64,000 nt of DNA from Prostheceraeus crozeri (taxonomy: Eukaryota; Platyhelminthes; Polycladida; Euryleptidae): assembly GCA_907163375.1 (NCBI GenBank), contig CAJQUW010015666.1, positions 62,001 to 126,000 on the forward strand. The letters are read 5' to 3'. Made by a program: the position numbers and the translations under genes. The stretch's first letter is position 1, and each line of letters starts with the position of its first letter. The notes under the pieces are model-generated. The model ran no database searches. It worked only from the letters and a program-made list of their open reading frames with translations, and was not told the DNA's origin. Below, piece after piece: positions 11,485 through 22,381 of this stretch.

Positions 11485-11764
11485 GGGGTATTGCTGAGTT
11501 GAGGTTTAACTAAGCTGCAGCTGATCTACACCTCAGGTTTAGTAAGACCTGAGGTCTAAAATCGCTTGCTGAATAAAGTTTTAGCTGGAGATCATCTACA
11601 GGTTTTCTTGATCTGCAACGCACGCGCACAGTGTGTGACAGTTGTGACGTAGTGTGGTTGCTAAGGTAAGAGACCAATCACAGAAAGAAAGGAAATCCAT
11701 TGCCTCGCTGTCTTGTCGACACGATCATTTGGTATGCGTTAAACCTCAACTCAGCAATACCCCC
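11485..11764. mobile_element. 280-bp MITE with at least 24-bp perfect terminal inverted repeats
   Basis: GGGGTATTGCTGAGTTGAGG followed by TTTAAC at the left is matched perfectly in reverse at the right (GTTAAACCTC...ATACCCC). The interior holds another palindrome, ACCTCAGGT-TTAGTAAG-ACCTGAGGT. The G-run terminus and a TTA at the right flank fit PIF/Harbinger-type MITEs, but the left flank (CTT) does not give a clean TWA duplication. Confidence 0.8.
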
Positions 11765-13057
11765 TTAGTCACATTGGATTTAGAATAGACTTGATCTGTC
11801 ATTGAGTGATAGTACAACACCGCTGAGAAGTCTTACTTGAACCCTGGGATGAAGTATTGGTCCCTTGGATAGCCAGTCAAAATACAAGATACAATTGTGC
11901 TGTGATCATGAACTTGGTGCTATAGTTGTCTACAACTCTACACTACAGTGATCGAAAAAGCAAGTGCTGCAAATTTTCTACAAACCTGATGAATTTTACA
12001 CACTCAACGCTTTTGCGACGGCAGCAGACTGCACGTAGGAGCAATAGAAGATCGCTGACGATGCAACACTCGTGGGTGTCAATAACAAAAATGAGGGGGG
12101 GGAGAGAGTAGAAGTACCCCCTCTGTCATCTTTAAGTGCAGAATACTGTGGACTTTCATTGCGGATTCAGCACAGAACGCTCTAGTCTTCGAATGCCCTT
12201 ATCATGTTTAAGACTATATATGACTGCAAGCTGAAAAAAAGCCCGATTGTAGACCTAGTAGGTCTATAAACGAAACGTCAAGGTTAAGTGGATATAAAGG
12301 AAAGTTATCTTAAAATCATCGTCCCGGCCTTCAGCAGCCATCAAAGAGCCATTTTGGTTACTTAGGAGATATCTCTTATGGTGTATTACATACGTGCGTG
12401 TATGCATTAGCTAGCACTTAAATGCATTTCTTTTATCAGATATGAAGTCGATATTTCAACAAATAATGTAATAACGCTACATTGCATTGACCATTTGTGA
12501 AACCTTTTCAACCCAATTAATATGCTAATTAAATTCAGAGAATAAATAAGTCATGGAAATCTATTGCCGATCAGCGAACTGATGAAAACATAAAATTTCA
12601 GCGGTGACATAATTTCAGCAGCAAACTGAAAATGACGTTTTAACGATAGGTAAATATTCGTTCAATTGTACATTATCTTGCAGTTTCCTTCCTTGCTAGA
12701 ATTTCGTAATTGCATTGATCGCTTCAGGAACACATGCATGACAGATTAGCAGATGGGTTGTTTATGACCCTTCATCGATATTTATTGAGAGTTAATTACA
12801 ATGATAATGGCACAGAATCTATTTGTCAGTCAATACATTAAATATGTTTTGAATCAATAGTATTCAACAGTTTGGAATTTTGATTCAAATCCGTGCGGAG
12901 TTTGCTTGGATGGATATCCTCCGAAATACACTTTCAACTGTGATAAGCAAGCGATTGGTTAAATTTTGCGAGAGGCAGCAGTTCTGATTAAAGTATATCA
13001 GTTAAATATTATCAGCCGCACGGCAAACCCAGAATAAGGAAAAGTGGAGCAACCTCC
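11765..13057. other. No gene recognised
   Basis: AT-rich unique-looking sequence. The short frame at 11926-12111 shows no domain, and no repeat match was noticed. Confidence 0.6.
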
Positions 13058-13886
13058 CTCACGAAAATTTTTCATGAGAACTCATGAAGTTTAATGCGGA
13101 TTCATGAGATTTACATGAGAACTCATGAGGTTATGATGAGTCTCATGATATTCTCATAAGAAAAAAATTAACTCATAATGTCTTTGTCGGATTAGCCCGG
13201 ACGAACGCCCAGTGAGTCCCATAACTCATAATGTTTTGATGAGAATATAATGAGTGGTAATGAGAACATTCATGAAGATAATATCTCATGATACGTTCAT
13301 GGGAAAATCATAAGCATTCATGAGGTTTTTGTGAAAATAAGTTTGTAAGTAATAAGGTGTGCATGCTACATGTGAAAGGAAAGAGTCATAAGAAAGCTTA
13401 TTTAATCGATAAGAATTTCCAAGTTTATTCTATAAAGGATAGAAAGCAACAACATGGAATATTTCAGACCGATCTGCATCAGCCTTCTCGAAATTATGCA
13501 TGTATAATTTGACTTTACAACTAGATGTTGAATGTAAGATGTTGAAAATAGTGATACATAGGTATATGTGATCACAGTTCAATATCTTATCGTAATAACA
13601 ATAATGATTCATTATTGCGAACACTGATATACGAGTATTATTGTTGACATGACGGGCAAATGCTCAGGGGCGACATAGTGAGGCTAAGAAGCTTCAATAA
13701 CTAATTGCCAGAAAAATAAATGCAGAAGTACGAAGGGTCAACTGTTAATTTATTAATGAGTATTTTATGAGAAACTCATGAAATTTGATGAGATAATTTA
13801 TGCGAAGATGTTCCAAATCCGCATGAAATTTCATGAGACATATATGAGAAAAAATCTCATTAAAAATCATGAGGAATTTTTGTGAG
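13058..13886. mobile_element. Fold-back element rich in CTCATGA/TCATGAG motifs
   Basis: The ends CTCACGAAAATTTTTCATGA and, in reverse, CTCACAAAAATTCCTCATGA form about 20-bp imperfect inverted repeats. Flanking 13060-13330 and 13745-13886 hold dozens of TCATGAG/CTCATGA units in both orientations. A partial third end lies at 13318-13345. No clear target duplication. The centre (13430-13624) is non-coding. Confidence 0.5.
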
Positions 13887-14667
13887 CGCTCTTGCACAGT
13901 CCTCTGCTTGTTCAGAAATTATTATTTGCTAGCTTGGGTCATTCCTAGATGTACTGACGAACCTTTAAAATTCAGTGCTTTAATTTCTCAACTCATCTTT
14001 CGAAAGTCTCATGTGTGCCGAGAACATGTAACGGATTTAGTACTAATAGACCATTTTTTGTCAACAACTCAGAGAGAATTTGCTGGGTTTTATGTCATTG
14101 ATAGATTTCTTGGTGGGGTGCCAATTAAATTTAGAAATTTAAGTCCTTTTCTAAATGTCTTTTAGCTGTGCTCTGAAATCATTGCTCACATCGATATTCT
14201 TCATATCTCAATCGATCTACATTTAAAAGCCTTTGATGACTTGTAATAAATGATTTATTGCTCATTAATCTGAAGTTCATTGTGATATTCGATATCAACA
14301 TTCAGATATGATTTCATGACATTCTCAAGCATGCATAATTGCAAATGAGTTAGGTAACCAACACAGAATGGTTATTTCTGCTTAGGACATCCAGCGCTCC
14401 CTAAGAAAATTGATTAATCGGCATATTGCTATCGTCAAATGTGAAAGAGTTTATTATTCAAGTAGCATCAGCTCACACCAGAAAAAAGCCGCTTATTTGT
14501 AGATAAAAATTAACATAAGCTGTACAAATAAAATCAAAAAATAAATTTAAAGAAGGAACAATTCCTCCTCAAATATTATCCCATCTTGTTAACCATCAGG
14601 CATGCGCTGCTCTCATGCCATCGGTCGCAAACTTTGGCAGCTATAAAGACACAAATTATTCAAGACC
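13887..14667. other. No gene recognised
   Basis: An open frame at 13869-14165 has no recognisable domain or codon-level support. The rest is AT-rich. Confidence 0.5.
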
Positions 14668-15697
14668 ATAGAGTAGGTATATTAGGTAGAGTGGTAACTC
14701 CGCATTTATTAAATCCCCAATGTGCATTCACTTTTGATTTTATTAAATTAACTCAAAGAAGATACAGTTTGGAATTGTTTCCAAATGTGAGATATGGAAA
14801 TTTTTTGTAGTTTTGCAGAAATTGCAACGGAATTGAGTGATCATGATTGTAATGCAGAAGGAATGATGGCATTTTACAGATTCTCAGTGTCATGACAGCC
14901 TTTGCGATTTAATGCTTGTTAAATTAGCAATTCGAAGAGTTCCTATTACTTTCATGCTCAACCTCAAGAGTATTTTCTTAAGCGTGATTATATCACAGGC
15001 AACCTGCCCACTGGTTAGGAGCAAAATCACATTAATTGAAAGAATAATTAATTATCTTTGGAAGATGCAAATGGGTCCCACATCACCATTCAGATTCAAG
15101 GGATTGAAAGGAACGATTCATTAAAATCATGGACGGTTGAAAATTCATAAAAAAACTTGAAATTTCAGCCAAGGAAAGCACGAATATATTATCACGACTT
15201 TTTTCCTCAAGACTTCCATTATACATACAATTTCATGAAATTCTAACTTGATAAATCAGCTTGATTTCCGCCTAGTTTGGGATTGGCTTTTTAGCAAATA
15301 TTTCATTCCTTTTCAAATCCAACTTGTATTCATATCTACTTATATAGGAGTGGTCATCTCGGTAGTATATTTTAATTGGCAAAAATTTTGGTACTATTTT
15401 AAAACTGCTCAATATTCTTTTGGCCCACGGGATCGTAATCTCCCACAGAAAACTGAATCTTTTAATATAAAAATTTTCACTGTTATACAGATACTTTTTT
15501 GAGTGGTCGCCCAATCTGCCTATATATCCTACTCTAGATACTGATCAACTGTTCTAATGAAATGTGAATTTGATCAAAAATTCATCAATCGGTGCACATC
15601 GATATAAACCTTTGAAAAGGTTTATTAAATATTAGTGTGTCTATTTTGACGATAAAATTTTCTTAAAAATACGTTTGGCCATACCCGCTGTTTGGAA

Positions 15698-16146
15698 TAA
15701 TGGAGTTGATTTGTGCTAAATAGCCTTGCGGGTTAATAAAAATAAATTTACTCGTCTGTTGAGTAATTTTCGATTTAATCTGCGTCAGACTCTTCACATT
15801 TGATGAAGGCATGGAATAACAAGAGCTTTATAAGAAAGATTGGTCACTTCACAATTAGGAAGATTCTCTGATGCCCATCAATCCGGCAGGGTGTTCAAGT
15901 TACATCACCGCCTTGGATATTTTCACCGCCTCCTGGTGATGAGCGGTCAGGCAAAAACGCGGTGTGAGGGGCGAACGATTTTTGTTCCTTGTCTTTTGTC
16001 ACAGGTGGGTCGGTCTGTTGACAAAAATCTATAGCGTTGGCGGTTTCCCATGCAAGCCATTCATCAGGTTGCTTTCTTTGGCGTATGAAACATGCCTCTA
16101 ATTGGTAGGGCGGCGTACGATTGCCACTTTTTCTTTCCCTAGGATC
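15698..16146. repeat. PLE inverted terminal repeat, left copy
   Basis: It matches 19616-20034 in reverse, from ATAATGGAGTTGATTTGTGC inward to CTTTCCCTAGGATC, with scattered indels. The short frames in both copies (e.g. 15840-16034, 19668-19868) are shadows of the repeat. Confidence 0.9.
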
Positions 16147-16206
16147 ATCCATTTGATTGTGTGGTCGTTGTTTGTTGCCATGCTGCTGAAGATGCTGGTG
16201 GGACAT

Positions 16207-17335
16207 GCGATGAGGGGGGGGTTTTGTTTGTTGGTGTAGTGTAGTTGTGATTTGAAATTGAGTTTTTTTTTGGGTTGGTTGCTTTTTTTGGACGGCGTTT
16301 TTGGGGTAGATTAGAGATTTTATAAGGGTTAGTTTTTTTTTGGCTTTGGACTGTTGATTAGTTTGGGTTTATATGGCTATTTTGTGGTGGAAGTATTGTA
16401 AATATGAGGATCATATTAACGATTGTATATTGAGATGGTTGTGTTAAGTATGGTTGGCCATTTTTTTTGTTTGGATTGTGGTTGGTTGTTTTTGTGTTTA
16501 TTTGTGGTTTTTGTGGTTATTGTTTCCGGTTAATGATTGTTTTTTTTGGATGGTAGTGTGTTATGTGGTTGTTATATCTAGAGGGTTGTTTTATGTTTTT
16601 TATTTATTAGGTTTTTTGTGTGTATGTATATAATTGTATGGTGATGTTGTTAGATAGGACGCTCTGACCTTGTGTTTGATTGGGTTTTTTTTGTGGGTGG
16701 CTTTTTGGTTTGATTTTTTGGATTTGGTTTTGGGTTTTGGATTAGTGATTGTTTGTTTGGGCACGGTGCGTTGATTTTTGTTGTTGTTGTTTATAAGTGG
16801 GGAGAATGTTGTTATAGAGAGTAGGTAATTTTGCATTATAGGGGGTGTGGCAATAGTTATTTGGCTATGTGTTTTTTGATTTAGGAAGTCATTATATAGA
16901 AAGTTTCTTATAGAGGATTTTGTTGTAAAAGAAGATAATATGGGCAATTAAATTGGAAAAAATTTTAAGATGGTAAGAATTAAATGGTCAAAGTCAAAAA
17001 TTCAAAAAAATAAAAAATTAAATCTAGAAAAAAAAAAAAAATTATAATATATAATATAAAAGAAAAAGAAAAGAAAAGTGTTGAATTCAAATAATGAAAT
17101 TCGAAAAATATAAAAAAAAGTAATAAAAAGTTAATTCAAGAAAAAAAAATGATATTCAGAAAAGTCAAAAATTATTAAAAAAAGTAATTGAAATTCATAT
17201 TCATAGATTATGAGAAAATTCAAATTATAGAATAATAAAAAATAGAGAATAATAAATATAAAATTAAAAATAAATGAAATTAGATAATAATAAAATTATT
17301 TTGAATTTATAAGAATAAGTAAAGGAAATTCAACA
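16207..17335. other. Strand-biased low-complexity block inside the PLE
   Basis: From 16207 to about 16955 the plus strand is almost free of C and rich in G and T. From 16956 to 17335 it is A-rich with few C or G. The change at 16207 is abrupt, just inside the left inverted repeat. The long minus frame at 16600-16947 (Thr/Asn/Lys/Pro-rich) is a product of this composition. This may be genuine decay, strand-specific hypermutation or an assembly artefact. Confidence 0.8.
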
Positions 17336-19420
17336 TGTTCTACATATTCGGAGAACGGGCAGTTTTCTCTCCACTCTTGTCGAATGTAACACTGCTTTGC
17401 AAGTTGGGTGGGGAACACATGATTTTGTACACAATATGCTTAGTAAAGCACACTCCCTTTTGAAATAGATTGATGTCTCGCAGGCTAGGCATTGTTTGGG
17501 GCAATTTTTGCACATTCATTCTTTGGTCTCAAAACTTCTTCTGAACAGGGGAGGCTCTGGTAGTGGTAGATAATGCGGATGTCGTCGTGTTGTAATATAA
17601 ATCAGTCTCTCTGAAGTATTTTGCTCATTTGTTTTCTCTGCCCTCTCGTTAAAGTAAGGGAATTTTTAGGTAGGTAGTTCGGTGGGGCTTCTCTTTGATT
17701 CGCTTGCCGTTTCTAATTTTTGACTGAGTAGGGATGTTGTGGTCAATGAAGTTCTCAGGATAGCCGTTTCTCTGGAACGCGTCTTTCATCTCTGATAGTG
17801 CTTCTTCGGCATTCATGGGACTGGTTATTTGGAGGGTTGCGATGAGTCTCTGCTGTGACGAGGTTGCGCTTTCTGCTTGCGGGTACGGTAGCTCCATACG
17901 GTAGACATGCCTTCCACTGTGGGTTGGCTTTACGTATTTCTTGTAGGGTATCTTGACCATTTTCTATTCGTACCTTGGTATCGTGGAAGAAACGGTAATT
18001 CATTTTCTTCTGGTGCTTCGTAGGTGAAAGTGTATGTTGGGATCCACTACATTTGCGTAAATGAGTAGTTCTGTTTACGTCCAATACTGACGTTCCTATG
18101 AAGAAGACATCGTCTAGATACCGTCTCCAGAAGATAATGCTCGGGATAACGTCGCAGTATTTTCCCTCATCCAATTGGTCCATGAAGATCGTCGCCAGTG
18201 GTGGAGCGGCCACAGTTCCCCATGGCTATGCCTGTCTTTGGCTGTCTGAATTCACGCTCAACAGGTACCGATCTTCCGTAGAGACAAAGCCGCAGGAGTT
18301 CCTTCGAAGTGCTCTGGTTCCAAATCAGGGAATATAGAGTCCTGTCTACTTACGGCTTGAAAGTTTGTTCGCCACTGATATCAGTCCAGGAGTTGACTCT
18401 CACCGTCTTCTAATGGTATGCTCCGTATGAAGATTTGGAGACATCTAATGACCCAAAATGGACATTGTTTTGGAATTTCCAATTCTTTGATCGCGTTGAT
18501 GAAAGTCCATTGTTGAGGACAGTGATGTTCGGAATGTCCCCATACTTCTTGATCATTGTGCTGCAAGTGTTTTGGATAGAAGCTGTGCAGGGGCCCTGAC
18601 GATAGAGCTTTCACTTGCGATTGATTGGTCTTCCTTTCAGTGGTCCAGCCTTGTGATCTTTGGGCAGAGGTCGTGGGGTGTACTTGGAAGCGGCCTCCGA
18701 AGATTTGCACCGTTCGATTAAGGCTTTCGTTCTGCTGGTCGGATATTGAGCGGCTATCTTCGTTAAATTACCATTGTACTTGATTTGTCGTTGACGTTGG
18801 GAGAGAATTGTCTTGAAGCTTTGGTCAATCAGCATTGAGGGAATTTCGCACTAAAGTGGAGGAGTAGTCTTCCCGGGTTAAGGTCACACCAATTTCTTTG
18901 TTTTGTCGGATTGTGCATAAATCAGCCATATCCTTCTCTTTGATACCTAAAATTGTTTGCAGCTCCTTTGAACTTTTGGGGCATTGTTGAGATTGTACTT
19001 GACGTGATGCGGTCGGTGGCGCTGAGGAACTCTGTAAATTGTGCAGAGTCAGCGAGACGCGGATTTCGCCATCGCATTCTCTCGTAACAAGCTTGTAACA
19101 TCCGCCTTGTAGAGGTAAATTTCGGTTTTTCACTGGGGTCTTCGAAGGTTGCGGAACGTATGCGGGTCCTTTGGAGAGCAGCGTTTGTTCTTCAGCCGTG
19201 AGCCGTGAAGATAACTTCCGTTAAGTTCGTGAAAGCGGTCGAGTTTCTTTTTCTCCACTCGGTCTTCGTTTGCTACTCACCCAGGATGTTCGTTAACTTT
19301 CTTCTCTTCGTCTGCCTTAGTTGGTAAGCGTAATTCTTGAGGATCTTGTAGTCTGCTTCCGTCAAAGGAGTCGTGGTTCCCCTCTCCATAATCTTCGCGT
19401 TGTTTTATAGAGGCTGTTTA
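17336..19420 (-). pseudogene. Penelope-like reverse transcriptase (with remnant GIY-YIG region), frameshifted
   Basis: In minus-strand order: an N-terminal block near 19210-19140 (LTAEEQTLLSKGPAYVPQP, the usual PLE start), then KEIGVTLTREDYSS, the RT finger block PKDHKAGPLKGRPI near 18640, and ITVLNNG. Near 18235 GIAMG leads into AAPPLATIFMDQLDEG, and the catalytic box WRRYLDDVFFIG lies near 18130-18090. After the RT come EKMNYRFFHDTKV-like sequence and AFQRNGYPENFI. Around 17440, VYKIMC resembles the start of the GIY-YIG domain, which is then lost in the low-complexity block. At least five frameshifts make it non-functional. It is a different PLE family from that at 2.8-3.9 kb. Confidence 0.85.
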
Positions 19421-19615
19421 TCGCGCATTGCAATCATTGTCTCGAATGTTTTTTCACCAAGATTTCACTTTCATCTCTGCTTCCTTCGATTGTATGTATG
19501 ATCTTGTTTGCTGTAAGGAGTCCTCTCGGGATTATCGCTCGTCTTCTGCATTCTCTCAGGAAACTTAGATGACTGTTTATTTTCTCGAGTTCCTAGGGAA
19601 AGAAAAATTTCTCTC

Positions 19616-20034
19616 TGATCCTAGGGAAAGAAAAGTGCAATCGTACGCGCCTAGCATTAGAGGCATTTCATATCGCCAAAGAAAGCAACCTGATGAATGG
19701 CTGCATGGGAAACCGCACGCTAAGATTTTTGTCAACAGACCGACCCACCTGTGACAATAGACAGGAACAATCGTCGCCCCTCACCGCGTTTGCTGACCGC
19801 TCATCACAGGAGGCGGGGGAAAATATCCAACGGTGATGTAACTTGACACCCTGCCGGATTGATGGCATCAGAGAATCTTCCTAATTGTGAAGTGACAATC
19901 TTTCTTATAAAAGCTCTTGTTATTCATGCCTTCATCAAATGTGAGAGTCTGACGAAGATTAAATCGAAAATTTACTCAACAGAGTATTTTTATTTTATAC
20001 CCGCAAGGCTATTAGCACAAATCAACTCCATTAT
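19616..20034. repeat. PLE inverted terminal repeat, right copy
   Basis: Inverted partner of 15698-16146, on the 5' side of the coding region. CCTAGGGAAAGAAAA is duplicated just inside it (19592 and 19621). Confidence 0.9.
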
Positions 20035-20114
20035 GTCTATTTGACAATTAGCTAAGTTGAGAGATAAAAGACATAATGCCTTCGCCGGATAGGTTTTATC
20101 CTTACTCTATGGTC

Positions 20115-21328
20115 AAAACCAGTTATGACGAACGGCGATACTTTGCAGCACGATATTAAGTATGATTGTTTTCCTAGCACATTTTAATGAACAGTTAGGT
20201 GTTTCATGAGCAAAAGTATCAAGTTTCCATTAATCAATGTTGCAATAAAGAATTTAGGCCTAAGTAAGCTTAGTTATGCATGTTGCAATGATGACAATCT
20301 AGTGTCTATGCGTGCGGTGCTGCTACCCGCATGACACGGCGAATGCTGGCAAAAATGGAATGGATTTTCAATGACATCAGCTATTTTCGTGATAATTCAA
20401 TTAATCTGAAGTAGGCCTATAGTGTGAAAAGAGGTCATATTATTCTAAATGCTGAATCCGTTCGATGATGAATTCCATTTGAAAAAATAGTGAGCGAACT
20501 AGTACATTAAGTTAATGAGCAATTTCTTTACAGGAAAGACGAATGCTTAAACTATCTATGGGTAACACAATCGCCATCGTCTAAAACCTTCACACATGCA
20601 TGATCCGTAGTGTTCTCAAACATCTGTGTAACATTTATCGTGCTAATTAATGATTCAGAGTTAATCATGCGTCTCTTCAAGTAGTAGGTTTGTTGTAAGG
20701 GAAAGCTCCCGCTCCTCTCTGTTCAGTTTCTTAGCTTATAATTATCGAGCTGGTAATGTTCTGAATCTTTGATGTTTTGAAAGTGTCTTAGTTAGTAATT
20801 TAGCATATGAATGTTTCCGACTTCTCCAGAAAAGTACTATCTTCAGTTGAATTCAAAAATATCCGGTGCTGCTGATGTCATTCCCATGTTCTCGTCTGTA
20901 AACAGACCGTGTCTGGAGAAGGCAAAGGTTTGCGCAGAATATTTATCGTACCAGTACCTATTTGAACTATTTCTGCTTTTAACTCTACATAATATAATTT
21001 GCATGTTTTTCTTAAATTATAGCCACTACTAACCCACCTTCTTCTTCTTCTGTAACGGTTCATGTGCAGACGAAAATTTGGGAATACTTATTCAACATCA
21101 ACAGCATCAGCAATTTCCTAATTCAATGAAACTTAACATAATCTAAGCAGAATTTATCTGGTTTAAATGACTAACATGATAATATACATTATGCACCTCA
21201 ACGTTTTACTGAAACTTTTACAGCGAAATCTGCTTGCAGGATGTTCAAGAGATGATTGGTCTCCGATAATTGATGTCGTCGAGTCAAAATGGTCTTTTTA
21301 AAGCTGTCCGAGAGAAAACCGCAAAACA
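20115..21328. other. No gene recognised
   Basis: Downstream of copy A and beyond the RAPGEF-like polyadenylation site. The short frame 20811-21032 has no domain. Confidence 0.6.
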
Positions 21329-21536
21329 ATTTTTTAATGACAAACGTTTTCAGTAGCATCTAAAGCCTCGGTTTTCTGTTGATTTTAGCAAGAAAGTCAA
21401 TCAGCCGGTAGTCTCTGACAGTTCGTAGAAGTAGCTTGCCTATTTAAGCCTCAATCTGTGCCTATTGAGTTTTAGGCTAAAAATTTGACAGAAACCTAGG
21501 TTTTAGATGCTGCCGAAAACTTTCGTTATTAAATTT
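21329..21536. repeat. Fold-back (MITE-like) element of about 208 bp
   Basis: The arm GTTTTCAGTAGCATCTAAAG at 21346 is matched in reverse by the arm ending GATGCTGCCGAAAAC at 21520. Arms total about 50 bp and end in AATGACAAACG / CGTTATTAAA. Flanks are T/A-rich with no clear duplication. Confidence 0.65.
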
Positions 21537-22134
21537 CTTTTTAAATGACTAATTTTTTGACAATTTTGACCTGGAACACGATTGACTACAAAATATCGGT
21601 ACAGTGGTTGATATCAAGATGCGATCTCGCATTGCTTCGTTTTCCCATACATGATATAGTCAATATTAAGTCTACTTAACAAATGATAACAGTGTATAGG
21701 CCTGCTTGTGCCCAAACAGAATGAAGTCACGGACATATATTTGAAATCCGTATGCACATACAACATCATATAGGAGCTAGGCTAAATTGCATCCCACATC
21801 CAAGAAATCGGAAATGAAGATTATAATTCAGAACGATTGAGTAGTCTCTTGTCCAACAAAAATTTAACCTTGTGCACGAATTCTTTATAAAATGCAGGTT
21901 CAAGTCTTATATTCTGTGAAATATAAAAATCACAGTTCTAGAACTTCACAGAAACATGTTTCTTACATATTACAGAAAACATTGATTGCACAAGTTGCCA
22001 AAGTCAACTATACATTCAATTTCGCATAAAATCTCTGGTTTCTAAATAATCCAATAGTGTTCCCGAAATACCTGCCCTCACTACTTTCTACATTTCTGTT
22101 TGATAAAATAAAACAATGATACATTGTCGAGGAT

Positions 22135-22140
22135 TTTATT
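22135..22140 (-). terminator. Candidate polyadenylation signal AATAAA of the RAPGEF-like gene
   Basis: TTTATT on the plus strand reads AATAAA in the gene's sense, about 205 nt after the stop codon. The intervening 22141-22343 would be the 3' UTR. No other AATAAA was seen closer to the stop. Confidence 0.5.
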
Positions 22141-22343
22141 AAAATATAGACCTTAAATATCAAGATATACATTGTTTACAGATGATAAAAACTGATTCAA
22201 TTGTATCTCTACTATGCATGGAAAAGTGCAAGAATATGAGATAAACTGTATGTACAATGTGACAACTGAATCAGTCATTAAAATGCACCAATATGAATCT
22301 TAACAGTACATGATTTTCACTTGAAATGGATCCATTCGTCCAT

Positions 22344-22381
22344 TCATATCATCGTTATCTCGTCATCGCTGATGGCCGGAC
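22344..22381 (-). CDS. RAPGEF2/6-like: RAPGEF-like terminal exon 6: acidic tail and C-terminal PDZ ligand
   Basis: After the acceptor TTTTGTTTTCAG, two bases complete the split glycine codon and 11 codons follow to TGA (22344-22346): PAISDDEITMI. The T-M-I end fits a class I PDZ ligand (S/T-x-hydrophobic). Vertebrate RAPGEF2 ends in an acidic run followed by VSAV, also a class I ligand, so the acidic stretch plus PDZ ligand is conserved in kind. It lies 12.57 kb from exon 5 with no ORF of note between, and it agrees in phase. Confidence 0.7.

Larger units (their letters stand above)
15651..20034 (-). mobile_element. Penelope-like element with inverted terminal repeats and a 46-bp tail
   Basis: GTCTATTTTGAC before 15651 and GTCTATTTGAC after 20034 form an 11-12 bp target duplication. 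The same sequence occurs once at 33716-33726 in the empty sister repeat. The long inverted repeats are 15698-16146 and 19616-20034. The left one is followed outward by 46 bp (15651-15696) not present on the right. Known Penelope elements have LTR-like repeats in direct or inverted orientation plus a short tail at one end, so the layout fits. Coding direction is minus. Confidence 0.85.
14668..20110. mobile_element. TIR repeat copy A, interrupted by a Penelope-like element
   Basis: The left end CATAGAGTAGG and right end CCTTACTCTATG are inverted (12-bp match if GAC/GTC is included, 14665-14676 and 20102-20113). Sequence 14668-15650 followed by 20035-20090 is colinear with 32796-33768, showing that 15651-20034 is a later insertion. 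Flanks TTCAAGAC and GTCAAAAC agree at 6 of 8 bases and may be an aged 8-bp duplication. Non-coding apart from the inserted PLE. Confidence 0.55.

Noticed and set aside
15840-16206. ORFs in the PLE inverted repeats (also 19569-19868)
   Set aside because: Same repeat read in several frames; no domain.
16600-16947. 115-codon minus-strand ORF (Thr/Asn/Lys-rich)
   Set aside because: It exists because the opposite strand is almost free of C. It lies in a low-complexity block inside a PLE.
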